Below, piece by piece: positions 1 through 8,760 of a stretch of DNA of 19,304 bases. The notes below the pieces were generated by a model. The model was not told where the DNA came from, ran no database searches, and worked only from the letters and a program-made list of their open reading frames with translations. The position numbers and the translations under genes are program-made. Every line of letters starts with the position of its first letter. Positions within the stretch are counted from its first letter, which is position 1. Origin of the DNA: Carex sylvatica (taxonomy: Eukaryota > Streptophyta > Magnoliopsida > Poales > Cyperaceae). The stretch is taken from NCBI GenBank assembly GCA_964058845.1, contig CAXKVR010000902.1, positions 1-19,304 on the forward strand, in the 5' to 3' direction.

Positions 1-508
1 AATCGAAAAAAAAACTTGACTGCAATTTAGTTTCAAAAGGCAGTCGAAAGGTTTCACAAAGAGCAGGTACCTTAAAAAACAGAGAACTCATCTTATACAA
101 TTGCTTTTGTCGCAGAGGATGAAAGAATTGAAGTCCATGGGGAAGAATAAGTCTAAGAGTATCGGGATTCAGCAAAGCATAACATAATTCTATCGTTCAA
201 CGAAGGGACACAGAGAGGGAAGTAAAATGGGAGAAGTACAAAAATCTAGGGGTAAAAAAAACATCTGCTGATGTGGAAGAGAACCTGCCAAAGTCAGTCA
301 GAGGCCGTCTTCTGTTTGGCTAAGATGTAGTGTCACAATTAACCATGCAAGAAGGAAGATACTTACTGGTCCACATCTGTTGGCGAATTGGTCAAGGACT
401 CACCGGTCGGATGTAATCTCAGTTCAAGAACACCACGATGGACAGCCAAGAGGGGATGAATGCCTCAGCACAGAGCATTTCCAATGGGAGTGCGGTTGAC
501 CAGTGATT
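1..508. other. Unassigned sequence with short open stretches
   Basis: No family is recognised here. The longest suggestive reading frame is on the plus strand at 183-323: 46 codons rich in Lys, Glu and Val, with no ATG at its left edge, ending at a TAA (321-323). A second short frame begins at the ATG at 439 and ends at the TGA at 505. Either could be an exon remnant of a host gene, but no splice sites, domain or repeated motif confirm it. It may equally be neutral intergenic DNA. Confidence 0.2.
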
Positions 509-738
509 CTGGTAGATACTGGTAAAGGGGTGAAAGATAAAAGCTTGTCAGAACCAGAGAGCAAAATTTGCAATTACCCCCCGTCAGGCTTCTTCTGTTA
601 ATGTTGAGAATAGGTGGGCTGGTAGATACTGGTAAAGGGGTGAAAGATAAAAGCTTGTCAGAACCAGAGAGCAAAATTTGCAATTACCCCCCATCAGGCT
701 TCTTCTGTTAATGTTGAGAATAGGTGGGCTGGTAGATA
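509..738. repeat. 110-bp tandem duplication (two copies plus a 10-bp start of a third)
   Basis: The unit beginning CTGGTAGATACTGGTAAAGG runs 509-618, repeats at 619-728, and its first bases recur at 729-738. The only difference I see between the two full copies is G at 583 versus A at 693, so the duplication is recent. A minus-strand open frame of 72 codons crosses it, but it resembles nothing known and is probably incidental. No gene is recognised on either side. Confidence 0.9.
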
Positions 739-1130
739 TCATTATTTTCATCCGAAGTATCGCACAACTATTTAATAATCACCAATTTAAAAAATGATAT
801 GCCACATCATCATAATAAGTTCAAAATTTACAAATTTGAATAACCATCCTACTGTACAAAAATTTGAGCCAATGATCCACTATGCTAATGCAAGTATTCG
901 TACGCCAAGATCTGTTTCATTTTACTCATAATGAAAACCTTCTAGAGCTACTAGATTTTGATGCCTAATCTGAACATAATCCTCCCCTAAAATAATAAGC
1001 AAGGAAAATAATTGACTATCTATTAAACAATGAACACAACGGCCTAATAAACAAGGAACATACACAAAACAAAATGCTAGACAAAATTGCCAGTTTTAGA
1101 CCAGTACTCTAACTGACATCATTTTTTCTT
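739..1130. other. AT-rich stretch, nothing recognised
   Basis: About 390 bases of AT-rich sequence with stops in all frames and no motif, repeat or RNA gene that I can support. It ends where copia integrase similarity begins abruptly, so about 1131 is probably the truncation point of the neighbouring retroelement remnant. Confidence 0.5.
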
Positions 1131-2201
1131 ATGACCACTTACAGATTTTTGGTTGTAAAGCTTATGTGAAAATTCTAAATGTGAAGAGGAATAAGCTTAA
1201 TGTCAAGTCATTGAGGTGTGTATTTGTTGGTTATGGCGGTGATGATTTGGGTTTTAGAATTTGGCATCATATTGAGAAAAAAAATAATTAGAAATCGAGA
1301 TGTAATATTTTGTGAGAATGTGATGTACATGGAAAATCATGAAAATGAGCAAAATAAAGATCGACATGTAGAGGAGCATGTTGATGCAAGTGTTGCACCA
1401 AGGATGGTGACACATCCTCAAGATGGTGCTGACGACCATAAGGATGAGAATGAGCTGATGGAAACGCATGAGAGTGAAGGCGCAAGTGAAAATGAGCACA
1501 CTAATACACATCGAAACAAAAGTTGAGGAGATCAACTCGGATTTCTCAACCTACACAAAGGTATTCCCCTTCTTTATTTTATGCTTTATTTGTGGATGCG
1601 GGTGAACCCGAGTTATTTCATGAGGCTATTGATTGCCCGGATAAAGCCAAGTGGCTAGGGTAATGGAGGATGAAATGAACTTATTGCATCTAAATGAGAC
1701 TTAGGAGTTTGTGGAACTTTTAAAAATAAATAAAGCATTAAAAATAGATGGGTGTTTGTGTTGGAGAATGATAAATGATATGTTGACGCCGATCATGCAG
1801 ATTGTGAAGAGAAGAAAATCTATAATGTGTTATGTTTGTACTATCAGTGGTGGAGCCGTTAGTTAAATGTCTCGTATACAAACATTATTGACTTGTCTGC
1901 AACCGAGACGAAATACATTGCATTGACCAAAGTGACCAAAGAAATGATTTGGTGGAAGGGTTTGCTTAGACACTTTAGAGTGAAGCACAATAAGTATGTG
2001 GTGCATTGTGATAATCAAAGCACTATACACCTTGAAAAGAATGCGGCATATCACTCAAGAATAAAGCACATAGATGTGCGATACCACTTGATTCGTGATG
2101 TGCTCGATTGTTGGCAATTAATCATGAAAAATATTCATGCGATTGAGAAAATTGCTGACATGTTTACAAAGGTAGTGCCTCCAGATAAGGAGGCGATTTA
2201 G
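1131..2201 (+). pseudogene. Ty1/copia pol remnant: integrase C-terminus, RT stub, RNase H
   Basis: This is the tail of a copia polyprotein. From 1133 the frame reads a typical end-of-integrase segment containing IFGCKAYV, then CVFVGYGGDD. A slip in the A-run near 1278-1287 moves it to the frame that reads NRDVIFCENVMY and continues to the TGA at 1524-1526. A further shift gives RRSTRISQPTQRYSPS, the linker before RT. Trp-to-stop (TAG) lies near 1701-1705. Around 1760-1780 the text jumps from the N-terminus of RT directly to YVDADHA of RNase H, so most of RT, including its catalytic motif, is deleted. The RNase H end is the best preserved part: 1893-2201 carries MIWWKGLL, HCDNQSTIHL, HIDVRYHLIRD and DMFTKVVP. 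The enzyme would be dead. It is a different, older family from the nested copia at 3560-12968. Confidence 0.9.
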
Positions 2202-2270
2202 GTTGGTTGAATAACTCGGATGTTGGAACGCGGTGCGGTGCTTGTGAGATCAAGTGGAAGTTTTGTCTTC

Positions 2271-2281
2271 AAGTGGAAGAT
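2271..2281 (+). promoter_or_regulatory. Polypurine tract of the old copia remnant
   Basis: AAGTGGAAGAT lies directly before TGTTACTG. It matches the AAGTGGGAGAT-type polypurine tract that primes plus-strand synthesis in plant copia elements. A near copy, CAAGTGGAAG, sits about 20 bases upstream (2251-2260). Confidence 0.75.
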
Positions 2282-2788
2282 TGTTACTGTATGAAGCCAA
2301 AAGAATATGGGCTTCGGCCCATATTACTATTTACGAAAGTGAATTCCGAATGAAATTAAAAAGAGGAGACAGAAAGAGATTTAGACAAAGCGGTGAGTCT
2401 TCAAAAGTGTCTCTTCTCAAAGTAATCTCTACTCTAGGATTTTGCTCTCTTGATTCAAATCCACAAATACACTTGGAAATCTCGTAGATTAATGTACGAA
2501 ATGGTAAAATAGTGTTAGAGTGAGTGTTAATGGCTTGATTATCTTCTTATATTTGTAAAGACTCTTTGATCTAATGAAGTTGCGCCGTGTGCTCCCATGA
2601 TTTTTTTCTAAACGAGTTTTCATGTAAAATTTTGTGTGTCCCTATTTTATTTTTTTGTGATTGATTGCTTGTTTGTGTTGGCTTCTTGTTTGACTTTCAT
2701 ATTTCTTCATTTGGTCGAGTATTGGTGTATGCTCGCAAGGTGTTCGACGAAATTACTTCCTAAATGCTTCCGCGTACTATTCTCAACA
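2282..2788 (+). mobile_element. Probable 3' LTR of the old copia remnant
   Basis: The LTR start is set by the polypurine tract and the TGTT at 2282. The right end is proposed at TCTCAACA (2781-2788), which gives TGTT...AACA termini and a length of about 507 bp, usual for small copia LTRs. The interior contains a typical transcript-end region (GTGCTCCCATGA...TTTTGTGTGTCC). The matching 5' LTR is not in the window, so the right border and any target duplication cannot be confirmed. Confidence 0.55.
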
Positions 2789-3289
2789 ATTATAATTCAT
2801 TATTTCATTTTTCAAAAATAAATTTTTTTACGAGTTATGGTTATGATCTATCAAATTTTAGATGTATGCTTATATCTTAAAATAGGGGCATTTCATGTAT
2901 CGTGAGAATAAAGTAAATACGGAGTTTGTGAATCTATTTAAAAAATTGTACTAAGAATTTTTATGCCATTCATTTTGCACATTTAATGGGATTAACTGCT
3001 TTATTTGTTCAATGTAACATATGTACGAAATACAATAAATGAAAAAAATAAAACAGTTACTCTGAAATTGCTGTCATATTGTCCAATTAAATGATATTTA
3101 ATTGAAAACTTGTTTTGACATGGAAATAGGTATCTAACTGAATATTCTATCCGATAAACTGCACTGTTTTGTGGAAAAGTTCAGATCCTAACACGCAGCT
3201 GAACTTTCTAATTTGCGGGGTCTTAAACAATTAAACAAACATCGATGTTTCAAATTTTCATTTGATATTTTAATGAAAAATATTATAAA
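2789..3289. other. AT-rich spacer, nothing recognised
   Basis: About 500 bases of AT-rich DNA between the old copia LTR and the inferred start of the gypsy LTR. There is no open frame of note, no RNA gene and no clear repeat. Part of it may belong to the gypsy LTR if that starts further left than proposed. Confidence 0.45.
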
Positions 3290-3551
3290 TGTAATGGGAC
3301 ACCAAGTCCAAAACTTGAGATACTTCGGAATAGCATAATGAGATTATAGCGGTGATAGCTCATGTACTAGCTGGGGTAGGAAATATATGATTGGTTTCTC
3401 ACAAGTGCTCCTACTCCTAAGTTCATACCTATCCTTTGCAGGGGTTTCGCATTGAGGAGGGGTTAGAATTTTGATCAGAAATAGACACGAAATATTAACA
3501 AACCAAATCACCTAATTAAGGTCCAAAGATGAAAAGGTCGTTTGGAAAGGC

Positions 3552-3559
3552 TATAAAAG
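3552..3559 (+). promoter_or_regulatory. TATA box of the gypsy LTR (TATAAAAG), now followed by copia DNA
   Basis: TATAAAAG fits the plant TATA consensus. The copia target duplication uses its last five bases. The box itself survives on the left, but the transcript start that it once directed (inferred near 12995-13005) now lies 9.4 kb away, so normal promoter function should be lost. Confidence 0.7.
3555..3559. repeat. Target site duplication AAAAG, left copy
   Basis: AAAAG directly precedes the copia LTR terminus TGTTGG. The identical pentamer follows the other LTR terminus CTAACA at 12969-12973. Five bases is the usual copia target duplication length. Confidence 0.93.
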
Positions 3560-3645
3560 TGTTGGAGTTTTGACAGTTCAAACCCATTGATTTGATTAAG
3601 TGCGGAAAGAACGTAAAACAAAAATTTTACTTCTAATCTTAATCC

Positions 3646-3729
3646 AAGGATTAAACAGGGTATGTCAGGAAACATTCCAAGGGGTCCACCTTCCGTATTC
3701 CTTTGACATCAGAACCCTATTTAATCCTT
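3646..3729. repeat. 84-bp foldback module in the left LTR
   Basis: The module is bounded by AAGGATTAAACAGGG (3646-3660) and CCCTATTTAATCCTT (3715-3729), inverted repeats matching at 14 of 15 bases. The interior starts TATGTCAGGAAA. The same module is at 11030-11113 in the right LTR, and a diverged relative sits inside the integrase region at 7903-7981. It looks like a tiny MITE-like insertion, but no autonomous partner is visible. Confidence 0.7.
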
Positions 3730-3878
3730 TTACAGATCTACTCCATAATTGATTTCTAAAGCATTAATCTACTTACCAATTAAATAGATTAATATAACAT
3801 GTATATACCTTGTTTCCAAATTCAGATTGGAATGTAGCTGAGCGAGAAGAGTTACATCAGGGAATGATTCGTCTCAAA

Positions 3879-3896
3879 GTATCACACGTGTGATAC
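3879..3896. promoter_or_regulatory. 18-bp perfect palindrome with G-box core, left LTR
   Basis: GTATCACACGTGTGATAC is identical to its reverse complement and centred on CACGTG, the core bound by plant bZIP and bHLH factors. It lies downstream of the LTR transcription start (in R-U5), so it could also act as an RNA hairpin. The same sequence is at 11263-11280. Confidence 0.75.
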
Positions 3897-3980
3897 CTCT
3901 ATCGGTTATCCACCAGGACTAACCAGAGAGCGGTTTATTTCTTATTCCCAGAAATACCGTAAACTGCGATTTTCTGCAAA

Positions 3981-4093
3981 AACACTATTCACCGAGAAAA
4001 GGACGAAATAACACTATTCACGAATTTGCAGTTATTCAGATTCACTAATGAGCAAAACTGAAATACCACGAAATTCAAGAAAACACTATTCAC
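3981..4093. repeat. Three copies of AACACTATTCAC in the LTR
   Basis: AACACTATTCAC occurs at 3981-3992, 4010-4021 and 4082-4093, with a weaker AACACTATTTGG at 4169-4180. The right LTR has the same array. They lie in the transcribed part of the LTR. The function is unknown. Confidence 0.7.
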
Positions 4094-4277
4094 CGATCCC
4101 GTAAATATACTTCTCAACAACCCGCAAGATTATACATCAACTACGTATAACTTTATTTTCCCAACCGAAACACTATTTGGGAGAGAAACCGAGAAAGAGA
4201 GAAAATAGATTACCGAACTGATCAGACAGATTCGATATCTCAGAAATTAGTGTGTTTCTCTCTTACCCTCACCCCTC

Positions 4278-4285
4278 TATTTATA
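4278..4285 (-). promoter_or_regulatory. TATA box in the left copia LTR
   Basis: The minus strand reads TATAAATAGAGG. In the 3' LTR it could drive read-out transcription leftward into the gypsy U3, the spacer and the old copia remnant. No evidence of activity can be seen from sequence alone. Confidence 0.7.
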
Positions 4286-4342
4286 GGCATTTGAGGAGAT
4301 TCGGGAATTACGAAAATGTCATTTACGGAAATACCATTTAAC

Positions 4343-4392
4343 GGATAAGGATGATGACATGTCATGTGGATAAGGATGATGACATATCATGT
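4343..4392. repeat. 25-bp tandem repeat in left LTR U3
   Basis: Two copies of GGATAAGGATGATGACATGT followed by CATGT (4343-4367 and 4368-4392), differing by one base. Each copy contains the 12-base palindrome ATGACATGTCAT or its one-base variant. The position just upstream of the LTR TATA box suggests a promoter element. Confidence 0.85.
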
Positions 4393-5569
4393 GTAAAAAG
4401 ACCCAAATGCCCTTGGCCCAAATTTAATTTAACATCCATATAATTATTCTGAACAATTATATTTCTTGCGGTTTGTTGTTTCGGTAACTTTTATAGAACG
4501 TAACGTGTACGTTTATAAATTAACATTTTGTTTTTGCTTTGCCAATTTATATGACATTTATAATTTAATTATATCATGTATAATTAATTATAACCATCTT
4601 AATATTAATTATAATCAATTTATAATTAATCAATAAGATTCTCCGATTAGCTCCTATACGGTGTGACCCAATAGGATCTGTGTTATGTTGGTAAATAGAA
4701 TTAAAACTGTTTTAACTTCTATAATCATGAGAGGCATCTGGCATAACGCGTCATGACCATCCAATTACACAGATGATGCTGTATTGTACAATATCACGAT
4801 CCAGTAAACTATTTTACTCGTGTCAGTTCTTTTGTCTCATAGCTATCAGATCAGTTTCAAGGTAGGTGTGTGTCATCCTTGCAAACTTAATCTTTTCTTG
4901 ATCTTGAGCAGATTATCAAATATAATTACTCTTGTAATTATACCGCTAGCAGATAATCTTACTCTATCAAGGGGCCCAGTGATGCTATAGCTCGTATAGA
5001 GATACGAAGGACAATAATACTTTTGGTAAACCATCACTACCTCAGCTAAGTTATGTGTACCGAAAAGCTACCGTTATAACTGCGTTTTACCGACAGCGTT
5101 AGATAACAATCACACATACACATTTCTTAGTAGGAAAGATGAATACCTCATACTTTAGAACTTAACACTGAATGAAAACATTAATGACACGTACACAATT
5201 CCATTTAATGTTTCATTCGGGGTCTGTCAAATACCATGTTCCTAGAACATGTATCTATGTGATTAATATGACATCTCTTGTCAGTGGTCTGTAAAACTTG
5301 ACCATCTTTTAATCCACATACTAACCTTGTAACGGTTAATTAATATTCCTGCTAATTATCTCGGTTAGTGACTCTTAAGAATATATATATCATCTATATT
5401 ATGAAGTTTCACAATTCCAGTTATTGACTCTAGTCAGATAAAGGAATGATTCATAAATGTAATAATATTCAAGGCAACAAAATGACAGTTTATTTAATCA
5501 CTCAATTCATGAACAAAGCTTTATGATAATTTATCGTATTATTGACTTCTAGATTATTACAAACTAACA

Positions 5570-5582
5570 ATCTCCCACTTAA
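5570..5582 (-). promoter_or_regulatory. Polypurine tract of the nested copia
   Basis: The minus strand reads TTAAGTGGGAGAT directly before the TGTTAG of the 3' LTR. This is the standard plus-strand priming site of plant copia elements and is intact. Confidence 0.9.
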
Positions 5583-6174
5583 GCTAGGAGCCAATCATTG
5601 TAGGTCCTACTTATACGAATCTCTAATATTCTAAAAAGATCTTGCAGATCTTTAAGAAAACCTCATAGCCAATCTCCTATGTGTTTTAAGCACATAGAAG
5701 CAGTATGTATCTGGTACATGGCTTGAGTAAGAGGCTCTCGTGAGTGGATCAGCTGTGTTGCTGATTGTGTCAATTTTTACAAATCTTTACTTTACCTTTA
5801 TATTAATTATATCTTTTATAATTAATTATAATCATCTTATTATGTTTATGATCTCTCGTTTTAGGTGATAATGTCATAGAACACGTTTGGATCTCGAGTA
5901 CGTTCTCGGTTCCTTGGCCTGAGCTATAGCTCTATTGTTGTCTCAATAGAGGTCCACAGAGCCTTGAACACTTGGAACCACTCTAAGTTTGTTAAGGAAC
6001 TTTTGATCCAGAAACTCTCTTGGAAGTATTCCTATATTCCAAGCATGGATTAGCCTGATATCTACTCGTCACACTCAAAGCGTACGAGTTATTAGGGCGA
6101 GTGCACAACATGGCGTACTTGATAGAGCCCATAGCCAAAGTGTATGGTACTCTACTCATTCCTCTTTTGCTCAT
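5583..6174 (-). pseudogene. Copia RT end and RNase H remnant
   Basis: Minus-strand text reads MSRVPYTLAMGSIKYAMLCTRPNNSYALS then SRYQANP (6174-6040), the conserved segment after the RT core. Soon after, the frame is lost and the text jumps to LRVVPS...DNNRAIAQAKEP near 6000-5880, the last third of copia RNase H, so the intervening RNase H core is deleted. A stop replaces the residue before DNN. About 48 AT-rich bases at 5798-5845, resembling an LTR segment, interrupt the next helix before ISNTADPLT near 5770-5740. The polyprotein end and about 100 noncoding bases lead to the polypurine tract. RNase H would be inactive. Confidence 0.85.
5798..5845. repeat. AT-rich block resembling the LTR, within the RNase H region
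   Basis: The core TATAATTAATTATAATCATC matches TATAATTAATTATAACCATC in the LTR (about 4579-4606), and about 20 bases on the left side also agree (TTAATTATATC). The gap it makes in the minus-strand RNase H text suggests an insertion, though low-complexity AT sequence makes a chance match easier. Confidence 0.5.
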
Positions 6175-7260
6175 CAGTTATCGAAAGACACTGAGTCTTG
6201 CTAAGCTGTACACCATGACTCATTGGCAGGAATCCCCTTCTGGAATCCTGCATGTTGAACCGATTCAACACTTTGTCAATGTACATGCTTTGACTCAATC
6301 CTATGAGTCAAATCGATCTATCTCAGTAGATCTCTATGTCTAGTATATAGACAATCTCGCCCAAGTCCTTCATTGCTAAGACTTTCTTAAATGAAGACTT
6401 GGCTAATTCCAACAGAGGAATATCGTTTCCGATTAAGAATATGTTATCTACATATAAGATTAGAAAAGCGATGACACTCCCACTAGTTTTTATGTACACA
6501 CAAGGTTCTTCTTTGCATCTGACGAAGTCAAGCTTTTTGACTTCTTCGTCACATCAAAGATTTCAACTCCGTGATACTTGCTTCAATCCATAAATGGATT
6601 TTAGAAGCTTGCATACTTTCTCAGCATTCTCTAGATCTTCAAAACCCGTAGGTTGTGTCATGTACACATCCTCTTCTAAATTTCCATTTAAGAAGGTGGT
6701 TTTGACATCCATTTGCCATATCTCATAATCATGAAATGCGGCAATTGCTAGGAGTATCCGAATTGACTTAAACATAGCTACAGGCGAAAAAGTTTCATCA
6801 TATTCAACTCTCAGAATTTGTATGAAACTTTTCGCTACCAGCCGTGCTTTGTATATAGTCATATTACCATCCATGTCTGTTTTCCTTCTGAAAACCCACT
6901 TGTTAGTTATAGGTTTTACCCTATCAAGTGGAATAACTAGGTTCTAGACCGTATTGTCATACATGGACTGTATTTCGGATCTCATGGCCTCCAGCCATTT
7001 ATCGGAGTCGGGCCTATCCATTGCTTCCGCATAGGTCAGCGGATCTTCAGTGTCAAAAACTGAGATCTCGTGCAGTCCCATGTACCTCTCGGGTGCATGG
7101 ACTGTCCTTGCTGACCTACGTAGCACTTGTTCTTCTGGCTGTTGAACTTCATCCACAACTATATGCAGGTTTAGTTCTTCTTCAACTTGCGTTGAAGCAT
7201 TTGAGCTTGGGACTAGAACCTCTTCCACATCTACTTGTGGATTTGGTTCTTCCTAATGCT
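6175..7260 (-). pseudogene. Copia reverse transcriptase, inactivated
   Basis: Reading leftward, 7228-6944 gives the acidic linker and the RT entry (RRSARTVHAPERYMG, WLEAMRSEIQSMYDN). The segment 6874-6563 carries KARLVAKSF, DETFSPVAMFKSIRILLAIAA and QMDVKTTFLNGNLEE, the first catalytic block. IYGLKQVSRS then meets a stop at 6563-6565 where Trp is expected. The main catalytic motif reads YVDN at 6454-6443 instead of YVDD, so one metal-binding Asp is Asn. More stops lie at 6554-6556, 6323-6325 and 6308-6310, where the family has Arg. A break between 6944 and 6874 also loses the frame. This cannot be an active polymerase. Confidence 0.92.
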
Positions 7261-8436
7261 CATCAGCCGAAGTATCAAGTGGTGGGTTAATCTGATCTGG
7301 TTCAGATATTATATTGTGTGATGTATCTTGAATTTCTTCAAGTATTACATTACTCCCACTACTTCCTTTTGCGAGAAACTCGTTCTCCAAAAGTATACCA
7401 TGACGAGCAACAACTAGTTTGTTCTCGAATTAGTAATAGAAGTAATATCCTTTCGTTTCCTTAGGATATTCTACGAAAAAGCACTTGTCAAATTTGGGGA
7501 CCAAGTTTATCAGACGTCAGGCATGTGATAAATACTTCGCAACCCTAATTTTAAGATAAGAAATATTTGGGAGTTTTCCAAACCATAACTCGTATGGAGT
7601 CTTTTCTACTGACTTGGATGGAACCATATTTATCGTTAGTGCAGCAGTATCTAGTGCGTGTTCCTAAAATAATTTTGGAAGGGTGGCGTTACTCATCATG
7701 GAACGAACTATGTCCAGCAGAGTTCGTTTCCTTCTTTCAGAAACACCGTTTCATTGCGGTGTCCCCGGAGGTGTGAGCTGTGAGACTATCTCACATTTCT
7801 TTAAGTACATTTTAAACACATAACACAAGTAATTGCCTCTACGGTCCGATCGTAAGGCCTTAATACTTTTGTTCAGTTGATTTTCTACTTCAGTCTTAAG
7901 CCAAGGATTAAAGAGGTATGCCGGAAAGACCAAAGCAGAGTTCCTTCTGAAGTCTTTCATTGCAAGGACCCTTTAATCCTTTGAGAATTTCAAGGAATTC
8001 AGACTTATGTCTAATCAAGTAGACATAATCATATTTACTGAAATCATTAGTAAACGTGATAAAGTAGTAATAACTGTTTCTTGCACAAGTACTCATAGGT
8101 CCACATACATCCGTGTATATAATACTTAATAAGTCACTTGCCCTTTTGCCCCTTTTGGAGAAAGACGCATTGGTCATTTTTCCATGTAAACAAGATTCAC
8201 ACGTGTTTAATTGATTCAAGATCAAATCTATCAAGAAGTCCAATTTCTTGTAACTTCTTGATTCGTTTCTCATTTATATGACCAAGGCGACAATGCCTCA
8301 TGTAAGTCATACTTTCATGAGATACTTTGAGTCGTTTGTTATTGATGTTAAACACGGATTTGTTCATTTCCAATATATATAGATCATTCATCATACAAGA
8401 GGATCCATAATATGTCTCAATTTTATAAATAGACAT
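7261..8436 (-). pseudogene. Copia integrase, inactivated
   Basis: The zinc-binding N-terminus is seen as HCRLGHINEKRI (8436-8197) and CESCLHGKMT (8273-7908), in two frames. The core follows with IYTDVCGPMS (first catalytic Asp) and FITFTNDFSKYDYVYLIRHKSE. A foldback module then interrupts it (7903-7981). After it come IKALRSDRRGNY (second Asp kept, following Gly and Glu changed) and QLTPPGTPQ, a stop at 7751-7753 where Trp is expected, then NGVSERRKRTLLD with the third catalytic Glu. Another Trp-to-stop (TAG) is at 7664-7666. The C-terminal part runs through degraded text to about 7261 (ENKLVVARHGILLENEF). The three catalytic positions survive but the reading frame does not. Confidence 0.9.
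7903..7981. repeat. Foldback module inserted in the copia integrase
   Basis: The arms AAGGATTAAAGAGG (7903-7916) and CCCTTTAATCCTT (7969-7981) are inverted. The left arm is followed by TATGCCGGAAAGAC, close to the TATGTCAGGAAA of the LTR module. On the minus strand, the integrase text stops after LKGLK and resumes as TEVENQLNKSIKALRSD, so roughly 70-80 bases interrupt the core domain. The insert brings stops and a frame change. Confidence 0.6.
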
Positions 8437-8439
8437 CTA

Positions 8440-8760
8440 TTATCTTTTATAACAAAAGAGAAATCATTCATCTCTTAACACGAGATTGAAATGATGTTTC
8501 TGGAAATACTTGGAACAAAATATACATTTTCTAATTCCATTTACAAGCCCGCTAGGCAAATACAACTCTATCATACCGACTGTAACGGCTTGCAACTCAT
8601 GCTCCGTTTCCAACTCGGAGTTGTACTTCCTTATTGCGTAACTTCCTCTTATTTATTAGTGCGTGCATATTCATACAAATATGAGCACATGATCTGGTAT
8701 TCAATACCGAATCATTAAAAGAGGTCGCAACATTAACTTCAATATCATTGATACCAGAGA
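8440..8760 (-). pseudogene. Copia protease, inactivated
   Basis: Minus-strand text at 8720-8600 reads DSVLNTRSCAHIC...LRVGNGA, the copia aspartic protease. The catalytic Asp-Thr-Gly appears as Asn-Thr-Arg (Asn codon at 8699-8701), so the active site is lost. A stop at 8597-8599 follows GNGA, where Arg is expected, and the rest of the domain down to about 8440 is scattered over frames. The neighbouring gag and integrase are in their usual places. Confidence 0.85.

Larger units (their letters stand above)
3290..3559 (+). mobile_element. Athila-like gypsy 5' LTR, left part (U3), cut off by the copia insertion
   Basis: This stretch is assigned to the gypsy LTR because removing the copia and one AAAAG copy fuses GGCTATAAAAG to GACATCC, giving a TATA box followed by the R-U5 sequence that leads to the gypsy primer site. 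The left border is only a proposal: TGTAATGGGACACC at 3290 is a plausible LTR start and gives a U3 of about 260 bases and a whole LTR of about 1.3 kb. A CAAT-like ATTGG lies about 160 bases upstream of the TATA box. With no 3' LTR in the window, the true start cannot be fixed. Confidence 0.5.
3560..5569 (-). repeat. Left LTR of the nested copia (3' LTR)
   Basis: The plus strand runs from TGTTGG to CTAACA, 2010 bp. It matches the right LTR almost base for base. By eye there are about 27 substitutions, mostly transitions, and one 15-bp length difference. Contents in plus coordinates: a foldback module at 3646-3729, an 18-bp palindrome at 3879-3896, AACACTATTCAC repeats at 3981-4093, a minus-strand TATA box at 4278-4285, a 25-bp tandem repeat at 4343-4392 and an AT-rich TAATTA-rich block at about 4558-4635. 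Confidence 0.95.

Noticed and set aside
439..507. Short ATG-initiated frame as a host exon
   Set aside because: Only 22 codons, with no domain and no convincing splice site or partner exon.
1254..1535. 93-codon minus-strand frame with a hydrophobic, membrane-like composition
   Set aside because: Antisense to the copia integrase-RT linker, whose Asp/Glu/His-rich codons give hydrophobic residues in reverse.
3981..4093. AACACTATTCAC copies considered as a CRISPR-like array
   Set aside because: Repeats are only 12 bases, spacing is irregular (29 and 72 bases), and the sequence is a plant LTR.
7021..7290. 89-codon plus-strand open frame rich in Leu
   Set aside because: Antisense to the copia RT linker, which has clear family words on the minus strand.
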